Of a stretch of DNA of 64,000 nucleotides, positions 34,819 through 45,316 are shown in pieces. The position numbers and the translations under genes are program-made. The notes beneath the pieces were generated by a model. The model was not told the origin of the DNA and did not search any database. It saw nothing but the letters and a program-made list of their open reading frames with translations. Origin of the DNA: Metaphire vulgaris (lineage: Eukaryota > Annelida > Clitellata > Crassiclitellata > Megascolecidae); assembly GCA_018105865.1 (NCBI GenBank), contig CM030840.1:11383294-11447293 (forward strand). The letters are read 5' to 3'. The first letter of the stretch is position 1. Every line of letters begins with the position of its first letter.

Positions 34819-36286
34819 CTGCAAATGATAACATGAAAAAGGAAAAAATAACCTCGCTGAAGATGCTCAGCTCATGGAATATTTAAGCAAAATCTCAGTT
34901 TAACATGCTCCACTTCTTTTCTCTCTCATTTTCTCAGCCCCACGCACCATTCAGACAACAATCGGATGATAGATCTAATCTTAAACTTCTATAGCGCCAC
35001 TTCATAATGCACAGGAGCATCAGCCGATGGCACACCAAATCAATATAGAATATTAAATATCATATGGCCTACCTAACATCCTATTCAATCATATTTTATA
35101 GTGTTTAAACTGATCACAATTACAACTTCAGAATATGAATTTCATTCAGTCATAGGTAACACTTGTACCAGAAATAATTATGAAAAAATATATAAAATCA
35201 ATATATTCTCACTCAGGACAGATACAACTGAATCATTCATTCTTCATGCAGTGATTATCATTATTACATAATCAGTTTAATTATTTAATCACATTAATTG
35301 AATTATATGCAAAGATTTCCTTAAACCTTGTAATTTAGATGTTCTTTCAAGAAGCTGCAATTCCTCTGCGTAATGATCACCATACCATGTTAACATCTCT
35401 ATATTTGGTGGGATGTCAATGCATGCACAGTAATAGATTTGCCCACAGAACTGTAATGCCTTCACATTTTGAGTTGACTCAGAAGAAGAGCAATTAACAT
35501 ATCGCATCCAATTTGATTGACAAGGATCTTGAGCATCAATATAATGGTCCAACTTTTCATCATTATAGATCTTCAAAATTAAAATGTACAAGTATTGTTT
35601 ATTCAAATTAAAGAAAACATCTTCAGGCAGAAACTTTAAGAATATAATTAATTAGATTACAAAAGAGCTATTCATAAAGTAAGGCAGGCAAATTTCTTTA
35701 AATAAATTTTTTAATTCGAAATTTCTAAATTCAGAAGTATTTAGGACAGCTAAACACTGCATCATTTACCTCCCATGCATAGCTGGAATTACAAGCAACT
35801 ATCTCTTCATAAACCTTCTTCCCTCGATATGGTCCAAACATTGTTCCCTTTAGAAATGTCTGCCGAGTCCACACTCCATATCCAGCACCAGAAATGCCTG
35901 AAGCTGCAACCTCAAGACAATCCGGTGTCGTCCAAACAGCATAATTATTAGGAGCCTTCAGCTGTCCCACATTTCTTGTGTGTCTGGTCTGTTTGTCTTG
36001 AATGAAACAAGGTAAACCATGGACGGGGCAACGTCCATGCAAGTGCTTCTTGTTACATTGTATGCATACTGCATACAATAAGAACAAACAAATGCCATTT
36101 TTAAATCATGAATAAATAAAACAGTTGCCTGAAGAAAATGAATATGGAATCATGAATAGTTATCACAGTATGAGGAGAATTAACCACAAATAAAACATAG
36201 AAGCTAAAATATTATAAATATACAATTTTAATGAAGTGGCATATATATGTATATATATATTTATTTATTCATGTACATATATTAAT

Positions 36287-36317
<31 letters not shown>

Positions 36318-39300
36318 ACACACAAAAATCTAAGCACTGTGCAGGCAGTATTCTGTGATTTGTCCAAAGTAACTGATTTTAATCAGTCACATTGTAATTA
36401 TCAAAACAAATAAACTTCAAAATTTCAGAGTCAGATTCACAGCTCATTCATTGAATTTCAAGATGCTAATCTTGAAAATGAAAATGTGGATTTGGAGGAA
36501 AATGCAAAACGTAAAATACACAGAATATAAGATAAACGAGGAAGTCATGAAGGAGATAGAGGAAGACAGAAGCCTGATAGATACAATTCAGAAAAGGCAG
36601 AGAAATTAGATGGGACATGTCCTCCGGCATGACTCTCTACTAAGAACAATAATCGAAGGAAAAATGGAGGGAAAGAGAGTGAAAGGTAGACCGAGAAAGA
36701 TGATGTTGGAGTGGAAGATGGATAAAGGATACCAAGAACTCAAAGAAGAAGCAAGCGGAGTGGGAGAACTGGATACCTGGACCTGTCGAAAGACAGAAAC
36801 ACTGATGATGATGATGAATCTTGAAAATATGCAGTTATTTGTCTTGGTTTTAAGCACAATTAATAAAGGCACTGAAGTCCAACTGTACAAGTTACGATAG
36901 CATGCATCTCAACAAAACTTTTTGTGAAACAAAATTGTCACATATTGGCACTTACAAAGATATTCATCGTCACCTGGCTCCTTGACCTCACAATAATTAA
37001 TTTTGGTGACATTTCTCTTTGGATATCTATTGCGACCTTCATTTCGTTGTTTTTCCTGAATAATCTTCTTCAATTCAGTCAAATTGACATCACCTGCATT
37101 TAACAGCATATTTGAAATTCAAACACTGAATTTTTCAGAATCCCAAATTTTAAAATTGTATCCCAGCAGAATTAATTTTTGACCATCTTTGGGTATGAGT
37201 CCCCGTTTTGGGAGATCAACTTGACTTTGTATGATTTGCTGATAAATTTTATTCCTCAGTATTTACAGCACCACTGAGCAAATTATACAAAAGGTAAATC
37301 AATTCCTTAATGCAATGCCAAGAATTAAAAACATCAATACCTGTAGGATCAAGAAAGTCAAGTTCATCACAATCAACCACTTTCTTTTCAGCAGTTTCTT
37401 TCAGGAAGAACATGAATTCCAATTCATTTTGAAGCCGATATAATAGTCTCCGTGCTTCAACACGTCGAAATTCATAAAACGATTCGCGTTCAACAGTTTG
37501 AGACATACTTTGCACCACCTGAGAAGGTTCCACTTCCTCTATCTGTAGGTGAACCATAGTCATCATTACAGAAGCAAAGTCAAAAAAATTTACTCATTGC
37601 GTCAAAAATTCATTTTTGAATTATTGCAAAAGAAATTTCAGAATTGAAATAAGTATAATTACTTTATATATCTCAGTACTGGAAATTCATTATCTTTTGA
37701 TAACACATCAACTGCTATGAATTCAATAAAGGTGGTCCAGGTATCAAAGTCAACACAATCTTTCTTACCCACCAATGTTATTAACTTTATGCTATGGACA
37801 TTGTACAGAAAAGGGTCTTAACCTGACTGAGAGAAGGATTCTTGGAATTTTTGTTGATGTTCCGTACTGTGGGTTTCCAATCTAAAAAGAAAAATAGAAC
37901 AAAATAGCAGACTTATTATCTAAATCTTCATTCTTTTGTAGAAATATTATTAACAATTGTAAAGAAATATAGTAAATGAGAATTAGTTAGGGAAAAACCC
38001 GTTAAATCGCTATCATCTCTCCCAGCAACTAGTAGATTAACCCTCATATAAACCATCAGTTATTGACCCTCTGTCTAAAGCAGGGGTGTCAAAAGTTTGG
38101 CCCGCAGGCCAAATTTGGCCCGTGAGCTGATTTTAGTTGGCCCGCGAAATTATTTACGTTTTATAATTTTTTGCTAAATGCTTAAAAGATTTCTACACAC
38201 AACTTCCAATAGAAGCATTTCCCTAATTAAGAAAATAAGCAGCAATAATTATTATGTTATCTCTCTTTGCCAGCACTTGGTCATGTGAGCAAAGCTTTTC
38301 CAAAATGACACTAATTAAGGCAAAACTGAGATCACGTCTGTCCAAAGGAAATTTACAGGCAAATTTGAGAGTAGCTTTGGCTGCGGATTTATAACCAGAC
38401 GTTGCTCAACTCGTGTAAAAATGAATAACGCAACTTCTCAGCTTCCACATCCACATTGACTGTCATCTCACTTTATTTGTTTTCAATTTGATCTTCACCG
38501 TTAAAAGATTTTGAAGTTCAACTATTAGGTTAATATTAGGCTAGACTAGAATTTGGTTTGTCATAGCTACCACAATAGGTTGTAATCAATGTAACAACTG
38601 AATGGCCTTTCAGGTTTTCGTTTTAGATTTTTAGAAAGTTTAGATTTTAGAATAGCATTGCCAAGCAATTATGCATTTGGCCCGCGAGGACATGAGAGAC
38701 ATGTCATTTGGCCCTTTGCCCAAAAAGTCTTGACACCCCTGGTCTAAAGATAGTAATTACCGGTACTCCTCATTCGCTAGTCTTAATGAACATCACTACG
38801 TACTGCAGTTGATTGGCTAGTCTAAGACTGTACTGCTATGTTATTGGCTACTAGGTTATTGTGACATTTGTTATCATTGTGACATTTGTTAGGCAATAAA
38901 AGGCTACTGCAATGGGTGGGGACGTGCTCTCTCTCTCTTAACTAGGCTGTCGCTCGATACCTGAGTGGGCGACTATACCATCTGCCTATGGGAGAGTCGC
39001 CCACGGGAGAGTTGCCCATGGTACTTAGTCAGTAGAGAAAAGTCAGCGTGTCTTTAACTAAGTTCCCAATTTTAGTGGACCGTCCCACACGGCTCACTAC
39101 AGAAATATACTATTGCTTAAAAATAAAGTCTACTCATTTTTAAACTAGACCACTGGACGAAGGAGGAGAGAATTTAAGGTTACTGCTTACTTACCTATCC
39201 ACTCTTTAAATAGTGAGGGAAAGAGGAACTGGGGAAATGCCAATATTTTCCCACACTCTCAAATACCACTCAGAAATTCAGAATGAGTCTTTACGGTTCA

Positions 39301-42181
39301 CCCATACTTGATTTCAAGCGTCGGACTCGGCGCTGATCTCTGGTGTGAGGCAAGCAGAGACGAAGGTGGCTAAAGCCATTAATCTAGAGTAGTTTGCCAT
39401 TGCTTTCTCCAGACCTGCGTTTTACCTTCACAGCCACAGTTGCTACTCAGTTACCACTGCCCTCTAGCGAATGAAGGCTGAGTCAACCTTAGGGGCTCCT
39501 GCGGGGTTGAACCCACTCCGTCAGTATGCCTGTCTAGCAGGTTACCAATCTGCCATCTTACAATCACTGAATTAGACTCTACAATCAAAAAATTGACAAA
39601 TAGCGCTTTAAATACTTTTAGAATTCTTCCCTCGTTTTCCAGAGTTCCAGGTAGGATCCATGCTTTTCTCAGGCATGTTAGGTCTGCGATTAGGCCGCTG
39701 TAACTTCGTCAGAAACTCTGGAGGTCGAATGTTTGTGCCTACAAAACATTTGCAAGGAAGACAACATAATAATATCATTTGAATAAGATTAATGCTAACA
39801 AACAAATCTCGAGCAGTTATAAACTACAGATAACACATAGATAATGAAGTGAGTTAAACAAATATAATATATTAAAGAGCTGCAACAGTAAACTCGTAAA
39901 CAAGACATCACATATGCTGCAAATACAGGGCCGTATCTTCAAAATGAATGTTTAAAATAACCATAATAATAATATATTAGGTGTATTCCCATGATTCGGG
40001 CAGTAGATAATTTTACATCTTATTAATGTTGTATATTTATAATAATTAGCATTGAGAATAAATAATAATAATAATAATGTGATTTTAAGTGGTTTAGGAG
40101 GCTAAGTAAGCCTGTGTGAAAACCACTGATGTAACCATCTGCATTCAATAACCTAGTTTATCTAGATAGCCTTTGAATCCGTTCACTGTTTCAACTGTCA
40201 CTCCCACCTCGTCCAAACTGTTCCATTTGTCCACAACCCTTGCACTAAAAAAGTTTTTCTTTCTTGGACCAACCCTCTGCTTAAACATTTTGCACTTGTG
40301 GCCTCTTGTGCTGCTATAGTGTGCCAATGTAAAGAATCGATCATATGGCACATCTACTTTCCCAGTCATTATTTTGTATGTTTCTATCAAATCCCCTCTT
40401 TCTCTTCTCCTTTCTAATGTTGTCAGTCCACAATATTGAAGTCTTTTTCGTAAAACAAATTATGGCACCCATTGACCATCTTCGTTGCTCGTCTTTGCAC
40501 TTTTTCTAAAAGTTCTATATCTTTTTCAAGAATGGATTCCAAGCCTGAACACAGTATTCCAGATGAGGCCTTACTAATGACTTATAAAGTTTAATGATTA
40601 TCTCTTTGTCACGACTCACAATTGTCCTTTTCACCATTCCCAACATTTGGTTTCCTTTTTGCTGCCTCCATGCATTGGTGAGATGGATTCATACTTCTAT
40701 GGGTGATTATCCCCAAGTCTCTTTCTTTTTCTGTTGTGGTTAGAACCTTCCCCTAAAGAATATTCATTACCATTATTAGACTTCCCAACATGCATTAAGA
40801 ACATTTATCAATATTGAAAAGCATCTGCCAGTCCACAGACCACTGAAACAATTTCCTTAGATCTTCTTGTAAAATTTTTGCATCATCCTCCGAGTCTATA
40901 TTTCTGCATAACTTTGTGTCATCGGCAAACTTTGAAATTTTGGACAGTAATCCTTCATCGATAGCATTTATATATATTAGAAAAAGCAATGGCCCAAGCA
41001 CTGAGCCCTGAGGCACTCCACTGATAACTCTTGCCCATTGCGAATGGCCTCCCCTAATGCCAACCTTCTGTCTTCTTCCCTTCAACCAATTTTCAATCCA
41101 TCTGAGAATATTGCCCCTTATTCCACAGGACTTCAGTTTGGCAGCCAGCCTTATATTACTTTATCAAAAGCTTTAAAATCTAAATATATTATGTCTACTC
41201 CCTTGCCCTTGTCTAGCTTATCAAAACCTCCTCCAGAAAGTCCAACAGGTTGGTCAGGCATGAACGCCCCTTTGTAAATCCATGCTGACTATCTTTAACA
41301 ATTTTATGCCTAGTCAAATGTTCCAAAATGCTTTCTTTCAGTATTTTTTCCATAACTTTACCGATTACAGATGTTAGGCTCACTGGTCTGTAATTGCTTG
41401 GTTCACTTCGTTTTCCCTTCTTGAACAGTGGGCTGACTAATGCGTCTCTCCAGTCTTGCGGTACTACTCCAGTGTGATATGATGAAATGTGAAATGATAG
41501 TCTCATTTTCAAATGAAGAAATCATAAGCATAATATAGTTCTTTGATAATTATAATAGAATTGGAAATTTTACAAGATCTTAATTTTATCATTTTGGGGT
41601 AAATAAGAAAATCACTGGAGGATTAAAATTTGAAGCAATGCAGTAAGCTTTATTACTGTGCTTTGAAACAAACCAAGAAGACATGTTAATACCAGTATTT
41701 GCATTTAAAAGTGAAATCACCGTTAGTCTTCTGAATACATTAGATGCTAAAGCATAAATATCAACCGACCAAATAATCTGTGTTGTCTTCGAAATGCACA
41801 GTTTATATAGATGAATACTCCGAATCATCATTTGAATTAGACAGAATTTCATACAATGGGAAAAGGTTGGTCACTAGATTCCGAAAAGTCTTGAAGATGA
41901 ACAATACACATCAAAATGTGATTAGGCATTCATCAGCTCTTAGTACATGATGTGCAAAGATTGACAAATAAAGTTATTTCTATTAGATTACCAAGTTTCT
42001 TCATAATCAAGTAGTTTCTAAGTCGATTGATGGAAACTGTCTTTTCCAGGTCACACATCTTAGCCAGATCCTCTTCCGACATATATTCTCGAAGGTCAAT
42101 TGATGTTTTGCTGACATCCTCATATGCTTCGTCAATCCGTTTCTCATACTCCTCGTATGACCGAAGCTCAAAAAATTCCAT
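33917..42181 (-). CDS. PRDM9: PRDM9-like histone methyltransferase (KRAB-SSXRD-SET-ZF), 8 exons
   Basis: The predicted 718-residue protein is assembled from eight coding exons with fully compatible phases. Order: KRAB-like domain (about 20-75), linker (75-190), SSXRD-like motif (about 205-238, NYCEVKEPGDDEYL), zinc knuckle (C239, C242, C251, H254), PR/SET domain (about 284-408) and eight C2H2 fingers (490-706). The catalytic-site tyrosines of PRDM9 are all present: FGPY (Y318), QIYY (Y384) and WYGD (Y400). PRDM9 proteins deposit H3K4me3/H3K36me3 where their fingers bind, and in several vertebrates they position meiotic recombination. The same role here is inference. Oddities: both tryptophans usual in the PRDM9 KRAB box are Leu, and the finger array ends at a frameshift. 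The start ATG lies one base inside an acceptor-like site, so a 5' untranslated or additional coding exon is likely. Confidence 0.88.
33956..34606 (-). repeat. 84-bp coding minisatellite (zinc-finger array)
   Basis: Eight complete units of 84 bp. Blocks such as ACAAACAGAACATTCGAAGG and TTTCTCTCCAGTGTGA (plus strand) recur at fixed spacing, with near-identical units at about 34110-34190 and 34194-34274. Confidence 0.92.
34975..35045. repeat. dispersed repeat fragment in PRDM9-like intron 7
   Basis: CTATAGCGCCACTTCATAAT and GGAGCATCAGCCGATGGC match the fragment near 24302-24350. Confidence 0.5.
35327..35570 (-). CDS. PRDM9: PRDM9-like exon 7: second half of PR/SET
   Basis: 244 bp, residues 338-418 plus one base. 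The acceptor is AATTTTGAAG and the donor ACAAG|GTTTAA. HYIDAQDPCQSNWMRYVNC is almost the PRDM9/PRDM7 SET core (YVDGKDKSWANWMRYVNC in human). It continues through QIYYCAC (Y384) and LTWYGDHYAEEL (Y400). Confidence 0.95.
35770..36068 (-). CDS. PRDM9: PRDM9-like exon 6: zinc knuckle and first half of PR/SET
   Basis: 299 bp, residues 238-337. The acceptor is TTGTATGCAG and the donor GAG|GTAAAT. It encodes CIQCNKK...CPVH, matching the C-x2-C...C-x2-H knuckle before the PRDM9 SET domain. SGISGAGYGVWT and MFGPYRGKK follow, including the first catalytic-site tyrosine (Y318). Confidence 0.93.
36235..36322. repeat. TA-rich microsatellite in PRDM9-like intron 5
   Basis: ATATAT/TTTATATATA units. Confidence 0.9.
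36430..36825 (+). pseudogene. LINE 3' end in PRDM9-like intron 5 (antisense)
   Basis: The frame gives MKMWIWRKMQNVKYTEYKIN and MGHVLRHDSLLRTIIEGKME, then GRPRKMMLEW, the conserved carboxy end of a LINE ORF2, with an internal stop before MGH. It ends in GATGATGATGAT, the same 3' tail type as the LINE finishing at 57716. Confidence 0.82.
36956..37093 (-). CDS. PRDM9: PRDM9-like exon 5: SSXRD-like motif
   Basis: 138 bp, residues 192-237 plus one base. The acceptor is AAATGCAG and the donor a consensus GTAAGT. RYPKRNVTKINYCEVKEPGD followed by DEYL parallels the SSXRD/post-SSXRD stretch of PRDM9, where an E-x-x-x-P-x-DDDYL sequence leads into the zinc knuckle. Confidence 0.85.
37341..37542 (-). 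CDS. PRDM9: PRDM9-like exon 4 (linker)
   Basis: 202 bp, residues 125-191. The acceptor is TTCACCTACAG and the donor CTACAG|GTATTG. The charged, probably helical stretch ESFYEFRRVEARRLLYRLQN has no counterpart I recognise in mammalian PRDM9. Confidence 0.72.
37823..37881 (-). CDS. PRDM9: PRDM9-like exon 3 (short linker exon)
   Basis: 59 bp, residues 105-124. The acceptor is TCTTTTTAG and the donor CAG|GTTAAG. The translation WKPTVRNINKNSKNPSLSQ is basic and of low complexity, so the support is splice sites and phase, not homology. Confidence 0.6.
37970..39101. mobile_element. possible solo LTR in PRDM9-like intron 2, split by a hAT element
   Basis: GAAATA lies on both sides (37964-37969 and 39102-39107). 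The right part has an AGGCAATAAAAGGC-like signal at about 38891 and ends CTCACTACA, as LTRs do (CA end). The left end TAGTAAATG is one base from a TG start. Without the inserted hAT it would be about 470 bp. No internal retroviral-type genes are present. Confidence 0.35.
38081..38741 (+). mobile_element. hAT element with transposase 3' remnant
   Basis: The ends are CAGGGGTGTCAAAAGTTTGG and the complement, CAAAAAGTCTTGACACCCCTG. The 8-bp target duplication GTCTAAAG is perfect (38073-38080 and 38742-38749). Plus-strand translation near 38280-38400 reads CEQSFSKMTLIKAKLRSRLS, the hAT transposase carboxy-terminal region. The middle and amino end are deleted, so it is non-autonomous. TTTGGCCCGC repeats are subterminal. 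Confidence 0.92.
39290..39565 (-). mobile_element. tRNA-derived SINE in PRDM9-like intron 2
   Basis: On the minus strand, GGCAGATTGGTAACCTGCTA (A-box) and GGGTTCAACCCCGC (B-box) are about 45 bases apart. The body shares GCCATTAAT...CCAGACCTGCGTTTTACC with the SINE fragment near 10290-10330. Confidence 0.7.
39616..39738 (-). CDS. PRDM9: PRDM9-like exon 2: end of KRAB-like box
   Basis: Residues 64-104. The acceptor TTTTGTAG precedes GCACAAAC. The split glycine codon joins exon 1 as KKL-G-TNIRPPEFL, aligning with the IGLRATRPAFM stretch after the KRAB box in vertebrate PRDM9. The proposed donor AAAA|GTATTT is weak; it was chosen because it gives phase 1, which exon 3 requires. Confidence 0.7.
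40145..41515 (-). pseudogene. CR1-like LINE in PRDM9-like intron 1
   Basis: Minus-strand blocks in order: VVPQDWRDALVSPLFKKGKR and NYRPVSLTSVIGKVME (41512-41213), SGVPQGSVLGPLLFLIYINA and KFADDTKLCR (41085-40795), and a carboxy tail with FFSARVVDKWNSLDE (40390-40145). These are the fingers, palm (FADD) and C-terminal segment of a CR1/Jockey-type reverse transcriptase. Frames are interrupted between blocks and no endonuclease is present, so the copy is inactive. It is in the same orientation as the host gene. Confidence 0.92.
41589..41852 (-). other. unassigned open frame in intron 1
   Basis: An 87-codon frame with no recognisable motif and no matching splice phase. It is probably noncoding. 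Confidence 0.2.
41992..42181 (-). CDS. PRDM9: PRDM9-like exon 1: KRAB-like domain
   Basis: Codes for residues 1-63 plus one base. The KRAB signature is readable as YEDVS (20-24), SEEDLAKM (35-42), DLEKT (44-48) and RNYLIM (55-60). These align with the DIS, EEWAEM, DWEKT and RNY blocks of PRDM9, but with Leu for both Trp. The donor is CTTG|GTAATC. Upstream, TTGTCTTTAG at 42183-42192 looks like a 3' splice site, so the ATG at 42181 may be in a second exon. Confidence 0.75.
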
Positions 42182-42192
42182 TCTAAAGACAA

Positions 42193-43430
42193 TTGTTGCA
42201 CATCTACCATAGAACCATAGTCGAGAGTGCATACAAATATAATCCAAATTAAGATTCAGTGCTGAAGTAGGATTGTAAAACAATATGAACAAAAATACAA
42301 ATGTGATTCAATTTGCCAATCAAATTTACTCTCAAAATTCTACAATAACCTGGACATTATTTCCCAAAAATCCAACATCTCTATACATAATTTCCAACAT
42401 TAGTATGCCACGAGGGGCACAGTGGCATCGAAAAGTTATGAAATTCGTGCAAAATAAATGATAAAATGTTATAGATAGTGTGTTAAGGCGCACCCCTAAT
42501 GCCCTTGTGGGATAAGACCAAAAAGTTGCATGTAGAGGCTACTATGCCTCAAGATTATATTCTGGAACCTTGCGAATATATAATTATTATATCAAATACT
42601 TGAAATTCGTATCTCACTGTAGGCCCGATTCGTCTTTCCACTGAAATTGCAGCCAATGTGCGGAATTTTTCACTTCTCTTTCTAGATTTCGATTGAAGAA
42701 GATTTGCAAGATAGAAATTTGAAACCAGCATGGATTACTAATTATTTTTCTTGGGGTCTCACACTTTAATTAATATTCATACACTTATCGATCTTGTGGA
42801 TAAATGGAAACTTACTTTTCCAGTAAAATTTCAGCATAAAACCAAAAATTGTAGCCTAATTGTTATTGCTACCATTATCATTAATATTGTTGTTGCTATT
42901 ATTACTATTATTATCACTATTGTTGTTTTATTACTTCACGTTCTCAATCTGTCTCTCTCATAAGAACTAAATAAACTAAGTACGTGAAAGGCGCTTCTAT
43001 CAAAACGCATTTTAGACATTGTTACTTGCACAAGCATCTAACAGGAAAGAGAGACCTCTTTGAACTCTTTCTAGAAATGGCAAATGGCGAGATATTACAG
43101 AACAGTGTTGAATTACAACAGAGGGGGCAACCCTAACCCTAACCCTAATATCTGTCCGTTCGAGAGATACTTGAGTCAAGTCTGAGCAAAAGCAATGTGG
43201 GAACAGGATAACTATAGGCCTAATTATTAAATGGAAATTTGAATACAGTGTTCTATTTTCAGAAATCAAGGTGGCGTTGGAATTCTCCATCCCCCACGAT
43301 TTCAATCTCCTTTGGGAGTGTCGTCCTCAGCAAAAGGGAGGCTAAGGACGTCCGTCCGACTGTCCTGCGAAATGGACGTTGAATAACGACCAAACAGTGT
43401 TTCCCAAACTTTTTGATCCGCGGTCTCCTT
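42193..43430. other. upstream region of the PRDM9-like gene
   Basis: This should contain any 5' exon and promoter of the PRDM9-like gene. I could not identify a first exon with confidence. A short (ATT)n-like stretch lies at about 42865-42930 and telomere-like repeats at 43131. Confidence 0.4.
43131..43150. repeat. short interstitial telomere-like repeat
   Basis: Three perfect CCCTAA units (AACCCTAACCCTAACCCTAA). Confidence 0.85.
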
Positions 43431-43436
43431 GCTGTC

Positions 43437-43800
43437 AGTGGCGGCTCCAGGATTTGGCAAGTGGGCAGGGCCGCCGAGAGAATTTGCGGACCCCTGTGCA
43501 AAAATTAGTCACGGGCCCCTGACCCAGGCCTGCCGAGAGAAATTCCGGGCCCCTGTACAGAATGGCCGGTGGGCCCCTGACGAGTCTTAAAATTTGCTGA
43601 CGACCTTTTTGCTCGTCATTGTTTTCACCGAAGTTTAAGTTCCCAAGTTGAAACCCTCAAAAAGTAGTGATGACTATTTTTAAAATTTTTTTGCTTGTCG
43701 CTCTTTTCACGCTGTTCGCTGTTCCTTTTGATGTGGTTTTTAATTTGTCCCGGGTCCCCTTTTGCTCGCCCGGCCCCTCTGCTCAACAAACATCCTAACC
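43437..43800. mobile_element. composite of truncated hAT-type MITEs
   Basis: CAGTGGCGGCTCCAGGATTT is the inverted end of the GGCGGCTCC family. It is soon replaced by CAGGGCCGCCGAGAGAATTT and GCCTGCCGAGAGAAATTCCG, two similar starts in tandem. GACGACCTTTTTGCTCGTC occurs at about 43600, and a related copy, GATGACTATTTTT...TTTGCTTGTC, at 43669-43699. Confidence 0.55.
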
Positions 43801-43977
43801 TTTCTTTAGCGATCAAATTAATCGTGTTCAGCTTATTCGCGAAATTAAAGCGCTAATCTTCTATAGGCTCTTGTATTACATTGTTATTAAGATTAAATGG
43901 TCATTTATTACTTAGTTTTTATTTTTTAAATTTATGATGTTCAGGGGGTGCAGTTCACCCAATTCCTTCCTCCTGGC

Positions 43978-44167
43978 CATTGGCGGCTCTAGGATTTGGC
44001 AAGTGGGGGGGCCGTTGGGGTGGAAACTTCTAATCATGGGGGTCAACCATTTGTTGTTTAATGTATGTAGCATTAAGTATAGGGTCCCAACTGGGGGGCC
44101 ACTGGGGGGGTAGACACTCAATATGGGGGCACGGGTCCCCCTTGGCCCCCCGGTGGAGCCGCCACTG
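43978..44167. mobile_element. hAT-type MITE, GGCGGCTCC-terminus family
   Basis: The ends are CATTGGCGGCTCTAGG and GGAGCCGCCACTG, with a perfect 8-bp target duplication, CTCCTGGC (43970-43977 and 44168-44175). It is in inverted orientation relative to the copy at 8032. Confidence 0.9.
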
Positions 44168-44255
44168 CTCCTGGCGCCCATGAACATGAAGACGACGAGA
44201 TGTCAGGAAACCAGACATTCAATTAAGTTTGCGTTCGTTATCTTGTCTCTGTCAT

Positions 44256-44562
44256 CAGTGACGGTTACACGTGGGATGGGATGAGTGGGGATGCATCCCC
44301 CACCGGACTTATTTTGCTTGTCAAACTATTTTTGGGTAAAAGTCAAGCAATATGATGAGAAAAAACTGCGAATTACACTTTTTGCTTGTCAACCTATTTT
44401 TTGGTAAAAGTCTAGTAAAATTTCGGGACAAATTGCCTTTTTTGCTTGTCAGCCTTTTTCTTTTCGGCAAAGCTTATTGATTTCCCCTTTCTTTTCATCC
44501 TCCCACCAACTTCCTATGAATTCATTTCATCCCCCCACCAAGAAATCATGGAACCGCCACTG
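44256..44562. mobile_element. hAT-type MITE with triplicated TTTTGCTTGTCA
   Basis: The ends are CAGTGACGGTTACACG and CATGGAACCGCCACTG. The flanks TCTGTCAT and CCTGCCAT match at 6 of 8 positions. The interior holds three direct units of about 65 bp containing TTTTGCTTGTCAACCTATTT-like sequence (44314, 44380 and 44438). Confidence 0.7.
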
Positions 44563-44599
44563 CCTGCCATTTTAACGCTGCAAAAATCGTAGAAACTGG

Positions 44600-45230
44600 T
44601 CGACATTAGCTCGTTAAACGATTTACCAAGAGATCGAGTTCCACAATGAGCCTTCGCTGAATTTGAAACTGGCTTGGCAATCCTCTAAACGACCTAATAC
44701 TTTAGAAGCGAATAAATGAAAGAACACCGCAGAAAATGAATAGGCCTAATACAGTGTAGATGCGACGATCTTGCGCAGAGAAATTTCAAATTTCTGTCAT
44801 AGAATTTTGCGAATTCAGTCATTTCCAATTCAGAATTTTAAGACAGAAAATGTACGAAGTCAGAAATGGAGTCATTCTTTGAAAGAGTCGTGCATTGTAT
44901 TCATATGTAAAAAGATAATTTTCTGCTCTATTTTTACATCTCTCTAGGGGCCTACTATTGTTTAAAAAGGAACTCCGGCTGAGAAGTCGTTGTATATGAT
45001 TCACATTTAAATTCTTCGATTGTTCGATTGTTAATTTGAGTGTTGAGGCTGTTGTGAATTCACTAGTTTCGTTGAAAAGGGAATATTTAAGAATTGCCTT
45101 AAATTAACAGATGATTGATCTAATCACTAGAAACAACACTTGCTCACAAAAACGAATGTTTTAATTAATTATATATTGCAAACTTTCAAAAGTAAGAGTT
45201 CAAACATACTTTCTACATTTTACTAACTCT
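44600..45230. other. no gene recognised
   Basis: AT-rich sequence without supported features. Confidence 0.35.
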
Positions 45231-45231
45231 G

Positions 45232-45257
45232 TGTGTGTATGTATGTATGTATGTATG

Positions 45258-45301
<44 letters not shown>

Positions 45302-45316
45302 TATATATATATATAT
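45232..45316. repeat. (GTAT)n(TA)n microsatellite
   Basis: GTAT x5, then TA units. Confidence 0.96.
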
